The translations under genes were made by a program, and so were the position numbers. Below are positions 9,164 to 18,387 of a stretch of DNA of 64,000 bases, piece by piece. Where the stretch lies: assembly GCF_033283405.1 (NCBI RefSeq), contig NZ_JAWMQR010000003.1, positions 372,001 through 436,000 of the forward strand. Reading direction: 5' to 3'. The stretch comes from Halioxenophilus sp033283405 (GTDB lineage: Bacteria; Pseudomonadota; Gammaproteobacteria; Pseudomonadales; Cellvibrionaceae). Each line of letters starts with the position of its first letter. The stretch's first letter is position 1. The notes beneath the pieces were generated by a model. The model saw only the letters and a list, made by a program, of their open reading frames with translations. It had not been told where the DNA came from and searched no databases.

Positions 9164-10396
9164 TTACATGTTTGATTCGAACCACTTTTTGATCCGCCCC
9201 CAAAAATTTTCACCACTGACGGCTGGCTGCTTGCGATTACCGTCCCGGTTTTGACGCATGCCGTACATCAGCAAACCGACACCCGTGGAGTAGATCGGAT
9301 TATTAACAATATCGGTGAGACCACGAATCCCCTGTGGCACACCCAAGCGCACCGGCATATGAAAAATCTCTTCCGCCAGTTCAACCACACCTTCCATTTT
9401 TGATGTGCCGCCGGTTAACACGATGCCGGCGGCAATAAGATCTTCATAACCACTGCGGCGCAACTCGGCCTGTACCAAGGTGAAGAGTTCGTCGTAACGC
9501 GGCTCGACCACCTCGGCCAATGCCTGCCGGGAGAGATCCCGAGGCTTGCGATCACCGACACTGGGAACTTTGATACTCTCGTCATCACCCGTTAATTTTG
9601 CCAAGGCACAGGCATATTTAATTTTTATCTCTTCGGCGTGCGGCGTTGGTGTACGCAGAGCCATGGCAATATCGTTGGTTACCTGATCACCAGCAATGGG
9701 GATAACACCGGTATGCCGTATAGCCCCCTCACTGAAAATAGCGATATCGGTAGTACCGCCGCCAATATCAACCAAACAGACACCAAGCTCTTTTTCGTCT
9801 TCGGTTAAAACCGCGTAGCTGGAGGCCAGCTGTTCCAGAATCACATCCTCAACATCCAAACCACAGCGCCGGATACATTTTTCAATATTTTGTGCAGCGT
9901 TTACGGCACAGGTGACCAGGTGCACTTTCGCCTCCAGGCGCACACCCGACATCCCCATCGGCTCCTTCACGCCTTCCTGATCGTCAATTAGATACTCCTG
10001 CGGCAAGATATGGAGAATTTTCTGGTCTGCGGGAATGGCAACCGCCTGAGCGGCGTCGATAACCCGCTCCAGATCCTGTTCCATCACTTCGCGATCTTTA
10101 ATTGCCACAATGCCGTGGGAGTTCAAACTGCTGATATGGCTACCGGCAATACCGGCATAAACCGTCTCGATATGGCAACCGGCCATTAATTCGGCCTCTT
10201 CCACCGCTCGCTGAATCGATTGCACGGTGGATTCAATATTAACCACAACCCCTTTTTTCAAGCCGGTTGATTTGTGTGAGCCGATACCAATAATTTCTAT
10301 CTCACCTTCAGTGGTGAGTTCTCCAACGATAGCCACCACCTTGGATGTACCAATATCCAAACCTACTATAATGCGGTTATCGTGCGCATTTGCCAT
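9164..10396 (-). CDS. ftsA: Cell division protein FtsA (actin-like membrane tether)
   Basis: FtsA is an actin/Hsp70-fold ATPase that anchors FtsZ to the membrane and recruits later division proteins. Visible are the phosphate-1 loop IVGLDIGTSKV, the phosphate-2 motif CLVDIGGGTTDIAIF, the adenosine motif GIVLTGGTSKMEG and the C-terminal amphipathic membrane-targeting helix WGRIKKWFESNM. The ATG at 10396 follows AAGGA; a TTG two codons upstream is less likely. The product has 410 residues. Order ftsQ-ftsA-ftsZ is canonical. Confidence 0.97.
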   Translation of the reverse strand: MANAHDNRIIVGLDIGTSKVVAIVGELTTEGEIEIIGIGSHKSTGLKKGVVVNIESTVQSIQRAVEEAELMAGCHIETVYAGIAGSHISSLNSHGIVAIKDREVMEQDLERVIDAAQAVAIPADQKILHILPQEYLIDDQEGVKEPMGMSGVRLEAKVHLVTCAVNAAQNIEKCIRRCGLDVEDVILEQLASSYAVLTEDEKELGVCLVDIGGGTTDIAIFSEGAIRHTGVIPIAGDQVTNDIAMALRTPTPHAEEIKIKYACALAKLTGDDESIKVPSVGDRKPRDLSRQALAEVVEPRYDELFTLVQAELRRSGYEDLIAAGIVLTGGTSKMEGVVELAEEIFHMPVRLGVPQGIRGLTDIVNNPIYSTGVGLLMYGMRQNRDGNRKQPAVSGENFWGRIKKWFESNM

Positions 10397-10452
10397 TGCC
10401 AATTCCTTGTAATATTTGGCTGATAATTCTTAATTGCTAACGACTGTTTTAA

Positions 10453-11274
10453 TTAATTCGCCAGGCTCAACGCTTGCGGCGACCACTCGACAGCCAGGCC
10501 ATTGTGGTAACGCAGGTCTACCGAATAGATATCGGCCAACTTGGGCTTCAACACGGTTTCGTAAACAGTGCTGAAGCGCTTTATTTTTTCCAGCAGCTGA
10601 TCTCGCCCCAAACGGATAACCAAGCCATTATCCAAGGCCAGCTGCCAGGAGAGATCATCTTCCAGCGTCAGCTCATTCACCTGCAATGCCAGTGGTAGCA
10701 ACAGGCTGGCAATCTCGACGTATTTTCTGGCCACCTTCTGTTGGCTCTGTTCCGGGCCACGCAGCAGCGGCAAATCCTGTAACACGGAGTTGTCACCCAC
10801 GTTTTTCTCTTCACCGGCCTGATTAAGAAAACTGCTGTCCCCCCAACGGGCAATGGCTGTCTCTTCCACCAAACTCACCTGCAGACGATCAGGCCAGCGC
10901 CGGCTTAATGTTGCCTGGGCAATCCACGGGTCGGCCTCAACACGCTCTTTCAAGGTCAACAGATCGACATTTAAAAAGCGACGATTGACCACCGGCTCGA
11001 GCAGTGTGCGCAGGTCTGCTTCGGTAACGTGTTTCAAATTACCTTTTATATCCACGGCGGCGATGGGCTGATCAACCACGCGCGCAAATGAATCTTTTAA
11101 CGTCACCGCAATCGTACCGAGCGCAACGGTGGATATTGCGGCAATAAAACAAGCAACAAACCACCCAGAAATTCGACGGCCACGCGCGCGTGAGGGCGCC
11201 ACCAAATCGCGGCGGCGACTGTTGGCGGACGGTTTCCGTTTGCTGACAGGCTCTCGCTTCGCCACGTTGCGCAT
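10453..11274 (-). CDS. ftsQ: Cell division protein FtsQ
   Basis: FtsQ is a single-pass inner-membrane protein that joins FtsL/FtsB to the early divisome. From the ATG at 11274 it has 273 residues: a basic cytoplasmic N-terminus with many K and R, one transmembrane segment (ISGWFVACFIAAISTVALGT, about 35-55), a POTRA domain beginning VAAVDIKGN-like and the beta domain containing DPWIAQATLSRRWPDRL. The start follows the ddlB stop (TAG) by one base. A TTG at 11283 is an alternative that overlaps ddlB. Confidence 0.95.
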   Translation of the reverse strand: MRNVAKREPVSKRKPSANSRRRDLVAPSRARGRRISGWFVACFIAAISTVALGTIAVTLKDSFARVVDQPIAAVDIKGNLKHVTEADLRTLLEPVVNRRFLNVDLLTLKERVEADPWIAQATLSRRWPDRLQVSLVEETAIARWGDSSFLNQAGEEKNVGDNSVLQDLPLLRGPEQSQQKVARKYVEIASLLLPLALQVNELTLEDDLSWQLALDNGLVIRLGRDQLLEKIKRFSTVYETVLKPKLADIYSVDLRYHNGLAVEWSPQALSLAN

Positions 11275-11275
11275 G

Positions 11276-12196
11276 CTAATCAATAAGCTCCAAAATTTTT
11301 ACACAGAGTTCATCAAAACTTAGCCCCACAGCTTTAGCGGCCATCGGTACCAAACTATGGCTGGTCATACCCGGTACGGTATTTACCTCCAGCACAAAAA
11401 AGTTGCCATCGCTATCGGCCATGAAATCGACCCGTCCCCAACCGCGACAATCCAAAGCCTGGAAACTTGCCAACGCCAGTGACTGCAGTCGTTCGGCTGG
11501 CTCTCCGCTTAAACCACAGGGGCAGAGGTAACGGGTTTCATTGGAGATATACTTCGCATCGTAATCGTAGAATGCATTGTCCGTTTCCAACTTAATGGCC
11601 GGCAGACTCTGCCCGCCCAAAATAGCCACCGTATATTCCGCACCAGTGATCAGTGCCTCGGCAAATACCGCGCGGTCGTACTGACTCGCCATTTGATACG
11701 CTTGTTGCAGTTCGGCCGCACTGTGAACTTTGCTCATACCAATACTGGAGCCTTCATGAGCGGGCTTTACCATGGCCGCACCACCCAACTTGTTCATAAC
11801 CGCAACCCAATCGCTATCGGCCGAAAGAACGGCGAACGGGGGCGTGGGGATAGCCAAGGCTTGTAACACGTATTTGGTTTTCAGTTTATCCATGGCCAGG
11901 GCCGAAGCCTGCACCCCGCTGCCGGTGTAACCAATACCCATAATCGTCAGCAGTGCTTGGATAGCCCCGTCCTCGCCACCCGGGCCATGCAAAGCGATAA
12001 ATGCCCGGTCGATCTGAGCCTGCTGAATTGCAGAGATCGGATCCTGCTGTAGATCCAAGGCAACCACCTCTACGCCTGCGTTTAACAGTGCCTGATACAC
12101 TGCTTCACCACTTTGCAACGAAACCTCACGCTCGGAAGAGGTGCCGCCATAGAGCACCCCGACCCGACCAAATTTTGCAACCGACGCTGCCGTCAT
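11276..12196 (-). CDS. ddlB: D-alanine--D-alanine ligase DdlB
   Basis: Ddl joins two D-alanines in an ATP-dependent reaction to make the terminal dipeptide of the peptidoglycan precursor. The 306-residue protein starts at the ATG at 12196 (MTAASVAKFGRVGVLYGG) and has the N-terminal substrate-binding motif GGTSSEREVSLQSG, the HGPGGEDGAIQ segment and the ATP-grasp region with EVNTVPGMTSHSLVP near the C-terminus. It begins 16 bases after murC. A longer frame to 12256 would only extend into murC. No murB lies between murC and ddlB, as in Pseudomonas and E. coli. Confidence 0.97.
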   Translation of the reverse strand: MTAASVAKFGRVGVLYGGTSSEREVSLQSGEAVYQALLNAGVEVVALDLQQDPISAIQQAQIDRAFIALHGPGGEDGAIQALLTIMGIGYTGSGVQASALAMDKLKTKYVLQALAIPTPPFAVLSADSDWVAVMNKLGGAAMVKPAHEGSSIGMSKVHSAAELQQAYQMASQYDRAVFAEALITGAEYTVAILGGQSLPAIKLETDNAFYDYDAKYISNETRYLCPCGLSGEPAERLQSLALASFQALDCRGWGRVDFMADSDGNFFVLEVNTVPGMTSHSLVPMAAKAVGLSFDELCVKILELID

Positions 12197-12212
12197 ACTC
12201 TGTTCACACTCA

Positions 12213-13640
12213 CTAGCGCAATTTACGTTTGGCCAACTCTTTGGCCAAACTGCCAACGTTACCCGCCCCCTGGGTAATCACGATATCGCCGGATTGGACA
12301 ATATCGCGAATCACCTCTGGCACAGCATCAATACCCTCAACAAAAATGGGATCCACCAAGCCGCGGGTACGAATACTGCGGCTCAGTTGCCGACCATCAG
12401 CACCCTGAATCGGCTCTTCACCAGCACTGTAAACTTCAAGCAATACCAACACATCCACCGTCGATAACACCTCGACGAAATCTTCAAACAGATCCCGCGT
12501 CCGGGTGTAGCGGTGTGGTTGATAAATCATGACCAAGCGTCGATCCGGCCAACCATTGCGTACCGCTTTAATGGTTGCGGCCACCTCGCGCGGGTGATGT
12601 CCATAGTCATCCACCAACATGACGGTGCCATCCCCCAGGGCCAACTCACCCACCACTTGAAAGCGGCGGCCAACGCCTAAAAATCCCGCCAACCCGGTTT
12701 GAATCGAGTGGTCATCAATGCCCTCATCAATGGCTACGGCAATAGCGGCTGTAGCATTAAGCACATTGTGCACACCGGGCATATTTAAAAATATCTCCAA
12801 AGGTTCGGTGCGATCCGGAATTTTCACCTTAAAGCGGCTGTGCATCCCCTCCTGCCGAACATCAATCGCCTGAAAATCACACTCCTCCGACAAACCGTAG
12901 GTGAGAATGGGCCGGGAGATATCGGGTATCACTTCGCGCACCACCGGGTCATCACCACAGACAACAGCCAAACCATAAAAAGGCAGGTTGTGTAAAAACT
13001 CGACGTAGGTGCGTTTTAATCGGGAGAAATCTCCTTCATAGGTATCCATATGGTCGGCGTCGATATTAGTCACCACCGCCACCATCGGTTGCAGATGCAA
13101 AAAGGAGGCATCGCTCTCGTCCGCCTCGGCAATTAAATAGCGGCTCTTGCCCAGCTGGGCATTACTGCCAGCGCTATTGAGCAAGCCACCGATCACAAAC
13201 GTGGGGTCGCGCTCGGCGCTGGCAAAAATAGAGGCGATCAAACTGGTGGTGGTGGTTTTACCATGGGTACCAGCCACCGCGATCCCATGCCGATAACGCA
13301 TCAACTCGCCCAGCATCTCCGCCCGGCGCACCACCGGAATCCGATACTCACGGGCACCAATCAACTCCGGGTTGCTGGCAGAAATCGCCGTAGAGTTAAC
13401 CACCACATCCGCACCCACCACATTGGCACCGTGGTGGCCGATATAAATTTTTGCCCCTAGATCCGACAGGCGCTCGGTGACTTCCGAGGTGCGCAAATCA
13501 GAACCGGAGATCTGATAACCTTGGTTGAGCAGCACCTCGGCAATACCCGACATGCCCGCGCCGCCAATACCAATAAAATGTATCCGCCGAATGCGGCGCA
13601 TCTCTGGAATTTGATTGATCGAAATTTGACTATTGGCCAC
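12213..13640 (-). CDS. murC: UDP-N-acetylmuramate--L-alanine ligase MurC
   Basis: MurC adds L-alanine to UDP-MurNAc, the first amino-acid step of the stem peptide. The 475-residue protein has the Rossmann-like start IHFIGIGGAGMSGIAEVLL, the ATP loop GTHGKTTTTSL, the Mur-ligase lid YGHHPREV and DADHMDTY. I take the GTG at 13640, preceded by GAGG at a suitable distance; an ATG at 13601 is the alternative. The start overlaps murG by 11 bases. Confidence 0.96.
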   Translation of the reverse strand: MANSQISINQIPEMRRIRRIHFIGIGGAGMSGIAEVLLNQGYQISGSDLRTSEVTERLSDLGAKIYIGHHGANVVGADVVVNSTAISASNPELIGAREYRIPVVRRAEMLGELMRYRHGIAVAGTHGKTTTTSLIASIFASAERDPTFVIGGLLNSAGSNAQLGKSRYLIAEADESDASFLHLQPMVAVVTNIDADHMDTYEGDFSRLKRTYVEFLHNLPFYGLAVVCGDDPVVREVIPDISRPILTYGLSEECDFQAIDVRQEGMHSRFKVKIPDRTEPLEIFLNMPGVHNVLNATAAIAVAIDEGIDDHSIQTGLAGFLGVGRRFQVVGELALGDGTVMLVDDYGHHPREVAATIKAVRNGWPDRRLVMIYQPHRYTRTRDLFEDFVEVLSTVDVLVLLEVYSAGEEPIQGADGRQLSRSIRTRGLVDPIFVEGIDAVPEVIRDIVQSGDIVITQGAGNVGSLAKELAKRKLR

Positions 13641-14736
13641 TGTTTAAAACCTCGAAGCATTCAGAAGCAACTCTTTCTGCTGCGTCTATTTTTGCAAGTG
13701 CGCGAGCACTGCAGGCCATTGCCAGAATGGCCGCCCGATCATTGATTGCCGTTTCCAGCTCCGCCACCAATTTGGTAACGGTTAAATCCCGCTGCTGGCA
13801 CAGATGCGCAGCTCCCTGCCCTACCAACCACAAGGCATTGTGAGTTTGGTGATCATCAATGGCGTGCGGGTAAGGCACCAACAGTGAGGCACAGCCTGCG
13901 GCGGCAATTTCCGCAATCGTCAGTGCCCCTGCCCGACACACAATAAAGTGTGCCCAGCCGTAGGCTGCCGCCATATCCTCAACATAGGGCTGAACCGCAA
14001 CGCCCTCGGCGTTATAAACAACGCCCGCCTGCTTATAGGCGGCTTGGGTCTGCTCGATATTTTTCTGACCACACTGATGTAAAACTTCAATTTTCACATT
14101 GCTCTGGTGGTTCAACTGAACCAGCGCCTGGGGCACCAACTCATTCAACGCAGTGGCTCCCAAACTGCCGCCCAAAATCAATAGGTGGAAGGAGGAGTCG
14201 CTGTCGGTGCTCTGCCAACGCTCATCGGGCGCGGGCAGCCTGCTAATATCTGCCCGTACCGGATTTCCCACCACGGCCGCTTTGGCAAACACATTGGGGA
14301 AAGCGGTAAACACCCTGTTGGCAATTTTGGCCAGCAACTTATTGGTAGTGCCGGCGATAGCATTTTGCTCATGTATCAGCAATGGCAAACCCAACAGTTT
14401 GGCCGCCACACCACCGGGGCCTGCGACAAAACCACCAAAGCCGACCACCACTTCTGCCCGGCGCTGTTTAAAAACTTTTTTCGCCTGTGTAATGGCACGC
14501 ATCAACAGCAGTGGCGCTTTTACCAGGGAAAGCACACCCTTGCCGCGCACACCTTCAATATCGATAAAATCCAACTCAATACCGGCAGCAGGCACCAGCT
14601 GGGCCTCCAACCCTCGGCGCGTACCCAACCAGGAGACCGCAGCACCCTTGGCTATCAGCACCTGCGCCACCGCCAAGGCCGGGTAGATATGGCCACCGGT
14701 GCCACCGGCCATAATGATAATGTTGGGCCCAGTCAC
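13630..14736 (-). CDS. murG: UDP-GlcNAc:lipid I N-acetylglucosaminyltransferase MurG
   Basis: MurG transfers GlcNAc to lipid I on the cytoplasmic face of the inner membrane, producing lipid II. The 368-residue GT-B enzyme shows the glycine loop MAGGTGGHIYPALAVA at the N-terminus, HEQNAIAGTTNK in the first domain and CRAGALTIAEIAAAG in the UDP-GlcNAc site. The start is GTG and overlaps the ftsW stop as GTGA, which points to coupled translation. The gene overlaps murC downstream. Confidence 0.97.
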   Translation of the reverse strand: MTGPNIIIMAGGTGGHIYPALAVAQVLIAKGAAVSWLGTRRGLEAQLVPAAGIELDFIDIEGVRGKGVLSLVKAPLLLMRAITQAKKVFKQRRAEVVVGFGGFVAGPGGVAAKLLGLPLLIHEQNAIAGTTNKLLAKIANRVFTAFPNVFAKAAVVGNPVRADISRLPAPDERWQSTDSDSSFHLLILGGSLGATALNELVPQALVQLNHQSNVKIEVLHQCGQKNIEQTQAAYKQAGVVYNAEGVAVQPYVEDMAAAYGWAHFIVCRAGALTIAEIAAAGCASLLVPYPHAIDDHQTHNALWLVGQGAAHLCQQRDLTVTKLVAELETAINDRAAILAMACSARALAKIDAAERVASECFEVLNSGQ

Positions 14737-15926
14737 GGATTGCCCCCCGCTTTGGGTAGCTGGGCATCATTCAACTCTTTTTGAATCCGCAGCAGCAAAC
14801 CCACCAACATCATGCACACCAGTAGACTACTGCCGCCGTAGCTGACAAAGGGCAGAGTCAAACCTTTAGTAGGTAGTAACCCAGAAGCCACACCAATATT
14901 GATAAATACCTGGCAGGCAAACAGCACACCGATACCAAACGAGGCAAAACAGGCGAAATCGTTGTCTTGCTGAATTGCTTTGCGGGTTAACAAAAACGCT
15001 TTCACAATCAACACCACAAACAGGCTCAGCACCACCAACGCACCGATAAAACCAAACTCTTCGGCAACCACTGCAAAAATAAAATCGGTATGCGACTCCG
15101 GCAGAAAAAAGAGCTTCTGAATACTGTTCCCCAAGCCCAATCCCAACCATTCGCCACGACCAAAACCAATCAACGACTGCACCAGCTGATAACCGGAGTC
15201 AAACTGATGAGACCAGGGGTCCAAAAAGGCATCCAGGCGATTGCGGCGATACTCTTTCGAGAACAACAGATGTTGCAGCGCAAAATAGCCAAATGCTCCC
15301 ATGCCGAAACACTGCCAAATTTTAATGCCGGCAATAAACATCATGGCCAGTACCGAGGCCATCAAGACCACGGTGGTCCCCAGGTCCGGCTCCATCAAAA
15401 TCAGCACGGCGATAAAAAAGAGAATCGCCAGCGGTTTTAAAATTGCCCAGGTGTGAGCCTGAATCCGTTTGTGCCACTTCGCCAAGTAGCTGGCGAAGAA
15501 AATAATGCTGCAAAATTTTGCCAACTCCGAAGCCTGCAAATTGATCGGACCAAAGCGCAACCAGCGTCGGCTGTAGTTGGCCATGGTGCCGATACCCGGA
15601 ATTAACACCAGTATCAGAATGACAATCGCCGCCAGCAGCATTATCCAGCCGTAGCGACGCCACAACGCCAACGGCACGCTGGCCACAAAGGCACAGGCAA
15701 CCAGGCTGATCAACAAAAAGACACCGTGCCGGCGAGCGAAATACCAGGGGTCGCCATAGCCACCCTCACTGCCCGACAGTGCCGCCACACTGATTGATGA
15801 GGAGCTAACCATCACCGCCCCAAACGACAACAAAACCGCCACCACCAACAGTAACCAGCGATCGGCCAAGAGCCCATCAAACAACTGCTGTCGCCAGGGA
15901 TAGTTGTCTACCATTGCCAGTCTCAT
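14733..15926 (-). CDS. ftsW: Septal peptidoglycan polymerase FtsW (SEDS family)
   Basis: FtsW polymerises lipid II into glycan strands at the septum together with FtsI. The 397-residue protein is very hydrophobic, with about ten membrane segments. SEDS signatures are present: NYSRRWLRFGPINLQASELAK (in part), MEPDLGTTVVL with the catalytic-type acidic residue region, AVVAEEFGFIGAL and the late PFVSYGGSSLLV. Start and stop overlap murD and murG in ATGA/GTGA form. RodA is the paralogue, but the position in the dcw cluster identifies FtsW. Confidence 0.96.
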   Translation of the reverse strand: MRLAMVDNYPWRQQLFDGLLADRWLLLVVAVLLSFGAVMVSSSSISVAALSGSEGGYGDPWYFARRHGVFLLISLVACAFVASVPLALWRRYGWIMLLAAIVILILVLIPGIGTMANYSRRWLRFGPINLQASELAKFCSIIFFASYLAKWHKRIQAHTWAILKPLAILFFIAVLILMEPDLGTTVVLMASVLAMMFIAGIKIWQCFGMGAFGYFALQHLLFSKEYRRNRLDAFLDPWSHQFDSGYQLVQSLIGFGRGEWLGLGLGNSIQKLFFLPESHTDFIFAVVAEEFGFIGALVVLSLFVVLIVKAFLLTRKAIQQDNDFACFASFGIGVLFACQVFINIGVASGLLPTKGLTLPFVSYGGSSLLVCMMLVGLLLRIQKELNDAQLPKAGGNP

Positions 15927-17296
15927 GCGGCCAGCGCCTCCACCGCAGACTCAAACACCTGGCCACGATGCTCGTAACCATTAAACATATCGAAGCTGGC
16001 ACAGGCCGGTGACAACAACACCAAGTCGCCCGCCGCCGCCAACGCATAGGCTTGCTCAACCGCCTCTTGCATAGTGGCTACCGCCACTACCGGCACGGCC
16101 GGCTTGATGGCCGCAATAATTTTTTCAGCATCTTCGCCCAGCACCAGTGCCGTGGCCACGCGTTCGCCAAGTCCCCCCAGCAGCTCGGTAAAATCGGCAC
16201 CCTTGCCCTGGCCACCGAGAATAACGTGTATACGCCCTTGGCTATTGGCGGTGCCTTGCAGGTCACTACTCAGCCCTTTTAAGGCCGCCAGAGTGGCACC
16301 CACATTGGTCGCTTTGGAATCGTTGATAAACACCACGCCGTTTTTCTCCGCCACCCACTGGCAGCGATGGGCCACGCCGGGAAATGCCGCTAAAAACTGC
16401 AGCGCGGCGCTATTCAGTACACCCATCTCATCCACCAGCGCCATGGCCGCCAAGGCGTTGCTGTGGTTGTGTGATCCGCGCAGTTGCAGTCGGCTCACGG
16501 CCAGCAAGGGTTCTGTTCCTTTCGCCAAATAGGCTTCCTGGCCGACTTGCAAAATACCAAACTGTTTTAAATCCGGTGCACTCAAACCAAAACTGACCTG
16601 CTTAACCCCGGCCGCCAGAGGGCCGCGGGTGAGCGGATCATCACGATTGACCAACATGGTCTGCACACCGAAAAAGATGCGCATTTTGGCGGCGTGGTAA
16701 GCGCTGTAACTTGGGTAGCGATCCATATGATCGCGACTCAGGTTAAGTACCACCGCCGCCAAGGCAGCCAGATTATGGGTTGTTTCCAACTGAAAACTGG
16801 AGAGCTCTAGCACGTAAAAATCGGGCGTTGGCTCTGCCAACAGATCTAATACCGGTGTACCGATATTGCCGCCCACGGCAATGTTCAACCCAGCCGCCGC
16901 AGCCATGCCACCCACCAGAGTCGTCACTGTGGTTTTACCGTTGGAGCCGGTAATGGCGATGATCGGCGCTTGGGCATGGCGCACAAACAGATCGACATCG
17001 CCAAGCACCGCGACCCCGGCCTGCTCGGCGGCGGCAATAGCCGGCTCCGTTTTGGCGACTCCCGGCGATAAAATTATTTGGTCGACCGCGGTTAACGTCT
17101 CAATATTTAACGGGCCACAGACCGGTTTCTGCTCGGGAAACTCGGCCAGAAATTGTGGCAACAGCGGCGGCTCGGCACGGGTATCCAAGAGGATAAAACG
17201 CTCCCCTTGACGCGCCAAAAAACGCGCCGTGGCAAGGCCGGAGATACCCAGCCCCACCACTGCCGTTAATTTACTTGAGGCGATTAAATCAGCCAT
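15923..17296 (-). CDS. murD: UDP-MurNAc-L-alanine--D-glutamate ligase MurD
   Basis: MurD adds D-glutamate to UDP-MurNAc-L-Ala in the cytosol. The 457-residue protein carries the N-terminal nucleotide motif VVGLGISGLATARFLA, the ATP loop ITGSNGKTTVTTLVGG, NLSRDHMDRYPSY and FINDSKATNVGATLAAL with the conserved lysine of the Mur-ligase family, plus HVILGGQGKGADF. The ATG lies three bases after mraY. ftsW overlaps its end. Confidence 0.97.
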   Translation of the reverse strand: MADLIASSKLTAVVGLGISGLATARFLARQGERFILLDTRAEPPLLPQFLAEFPEQKPVCGPLNIETLTAVDQIILSPGVAKTEPAIAAAEQAGVAVLGDVDLFVRHAQAPIIAITGSNGKTTVTTLVGGMAAAAGLNIAVGGNIGTPVLDLLAEPTPDFYVLELSSFQLETTHNLAALAAVVLNLSRDHMDRYPSYSAYHAAKMRIFFGVQTMLVNRDDPLTRGPLAAGVKQVSFGLSAPDLKQFGILQVGQEAYLAKGTEPLLAVSRLQLRGSHNHSNALAAMALVDEMGVLNSAALQFLAAFPGVAHRCQWVAEKNGVVFINDSKATNVGATLAALKGLSSDLQGTANSQGRIHVILGGQGKGADFTELLGGLGERVATALVLGEDAEKIIAAIKPAVPVVAVATMQEAVEQAYALAAAGDLVLLSPACASFDMFNGYEHRGQVFESAVEALAA

Positions 17297-17299
17297 GGC

Positions 17300-18382
17300 T
17301 TACCGCAGTTTCAACGTCGCCAACCCAAACAAAACCAGCATCACGGTAATAATCCAAAAGCGGACGATTACCCGTGGTTCTGGCCAACCTTTTAATTCAA
17401 AGTGATGGTGCAAGGGCGCCATCCGAAAAATGCGTCGACCGGTTAATTTGTAGGAGCCAACCTGCAAAATCACCGAAACCGTCTCCATCACAAACACGCC
17501 ACTCATAATGAAAAACACAATTTCGTGACGCACAATCACGGCCACCGTGCCGAGTGCTGCACCCAGCGCCAGGGCACCCACATCCCCCATAAACACCATG
17601 GCGGGATAGGTGTTAAACCATAGAAAGCCAAGCCCGGCGCCGGCCAGAGCTGCACAAAACACCGCCAGCTCGCCAGTACCCGGAATATTTTGAATATGCA
17701 GGTAACTGGAAAACTCAGTGTGGCCCACCAGATAGGCAAAAATACCGAGCGCCGAACCCACCATGACCGAAGGCATAATGGCCAGACCATCCAAACCATC
17801 GGTAAGGTTTACCGCGTTACTGCTGCCAACAATGACGAAATAGGTCAGCAATATGTAAAACACACCGAGATCGATGGCCACGTTCTTAAAGAAGGGGACA
17901 AACAGTTGGGTTTCAGCCGGTACCTGTGCGGTGCAGTACAAAAAGATGGCCGCACCCAAACCCGCCAGGGATTGCCAAAAATATTTCCACTTGGCGGGCA
18001 GACCCCGCGAATTTTTCTGTACCACCTTACGGTAGTCATCCACCCAGCCCACCACCGCAAAAATGGCCGTAACAATCATTACCACCCACACGTAGCGATT
18101 ACTGAGATCAGACCAGAGCAGAGCACTGACAAAAATGGCGGCCAGAATCAGGGTTCCACCCATAGTGGGCGTGCCGCTTTTACTTAAATGGCTCTGTGGG
18201 CCATCGTCGCGCACCGCCTGGCCAATTTGTAACTTATTCAAGCGGCGGATCATCCAGGGCCCCAAGGTCATAGAGATGGTTAGCGCGGTCAAAACCGCCA
18301 AAATGGCCCGCAAGGTCAGGTACTGAAATACACCAAACCCGCCGATATAACCTTGTATGGCCTGCGCCAACCAAACCAGCAT
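17300..18382 (-). CDS. mraY: Phospho-N-acetylmuramoyl-pentapeptide transferase MraY
   Basis: MraY transfers phospho-MurNAc-pentapeptide to undecaprenyl phosphate, making lipid I in the inner membrane. The 360-residue protein has about ten membrane helices and the catalytic aspartate motifs VGWVDDYRK, NAVNLTDGLDGLA and FMGDVGALALGAALG, along with the C-terminal MAPLHHHFELKGW. Length and motifs match the family exactly. It is followed after five bases on the upstream side by the murF stop, so the two are co-transcribed. Confidence 0.98.
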   Translation of the reverse strand: MLVWLAQAIQGYIGGFGVFQYLTLRAILAVLTALTISMTLGPWMIRRLNKLQIGQAVRDDGPQSHLSKSGTPTMGGTLILAAIFVSALLWSDLSNRYVWVVMIVTAIFAVVGWVDDYRKVVQKNSRGLPAKWKYFWQSLAGLGAAIFLYCTAQVPAETQLFVPFFKNVAIDLGVFYILLTYFVIVGSSNAVNLTDGLDGLAIMPSVMVGSALGIFAYLVGHTEFSSYLHIQNIPGTGELAVFCAALAGAGLGFLWFNTYPAMVFMGDVGALALGAALGTVAVIVRHEIVFFIMSGVFVMETVSVILQVGSYKLTGRRIFRMAPLHHHFELKGWPEPRVIVRFWIITVMLVLFGLATLKLR

Positions 18383-18387
18383 TACCC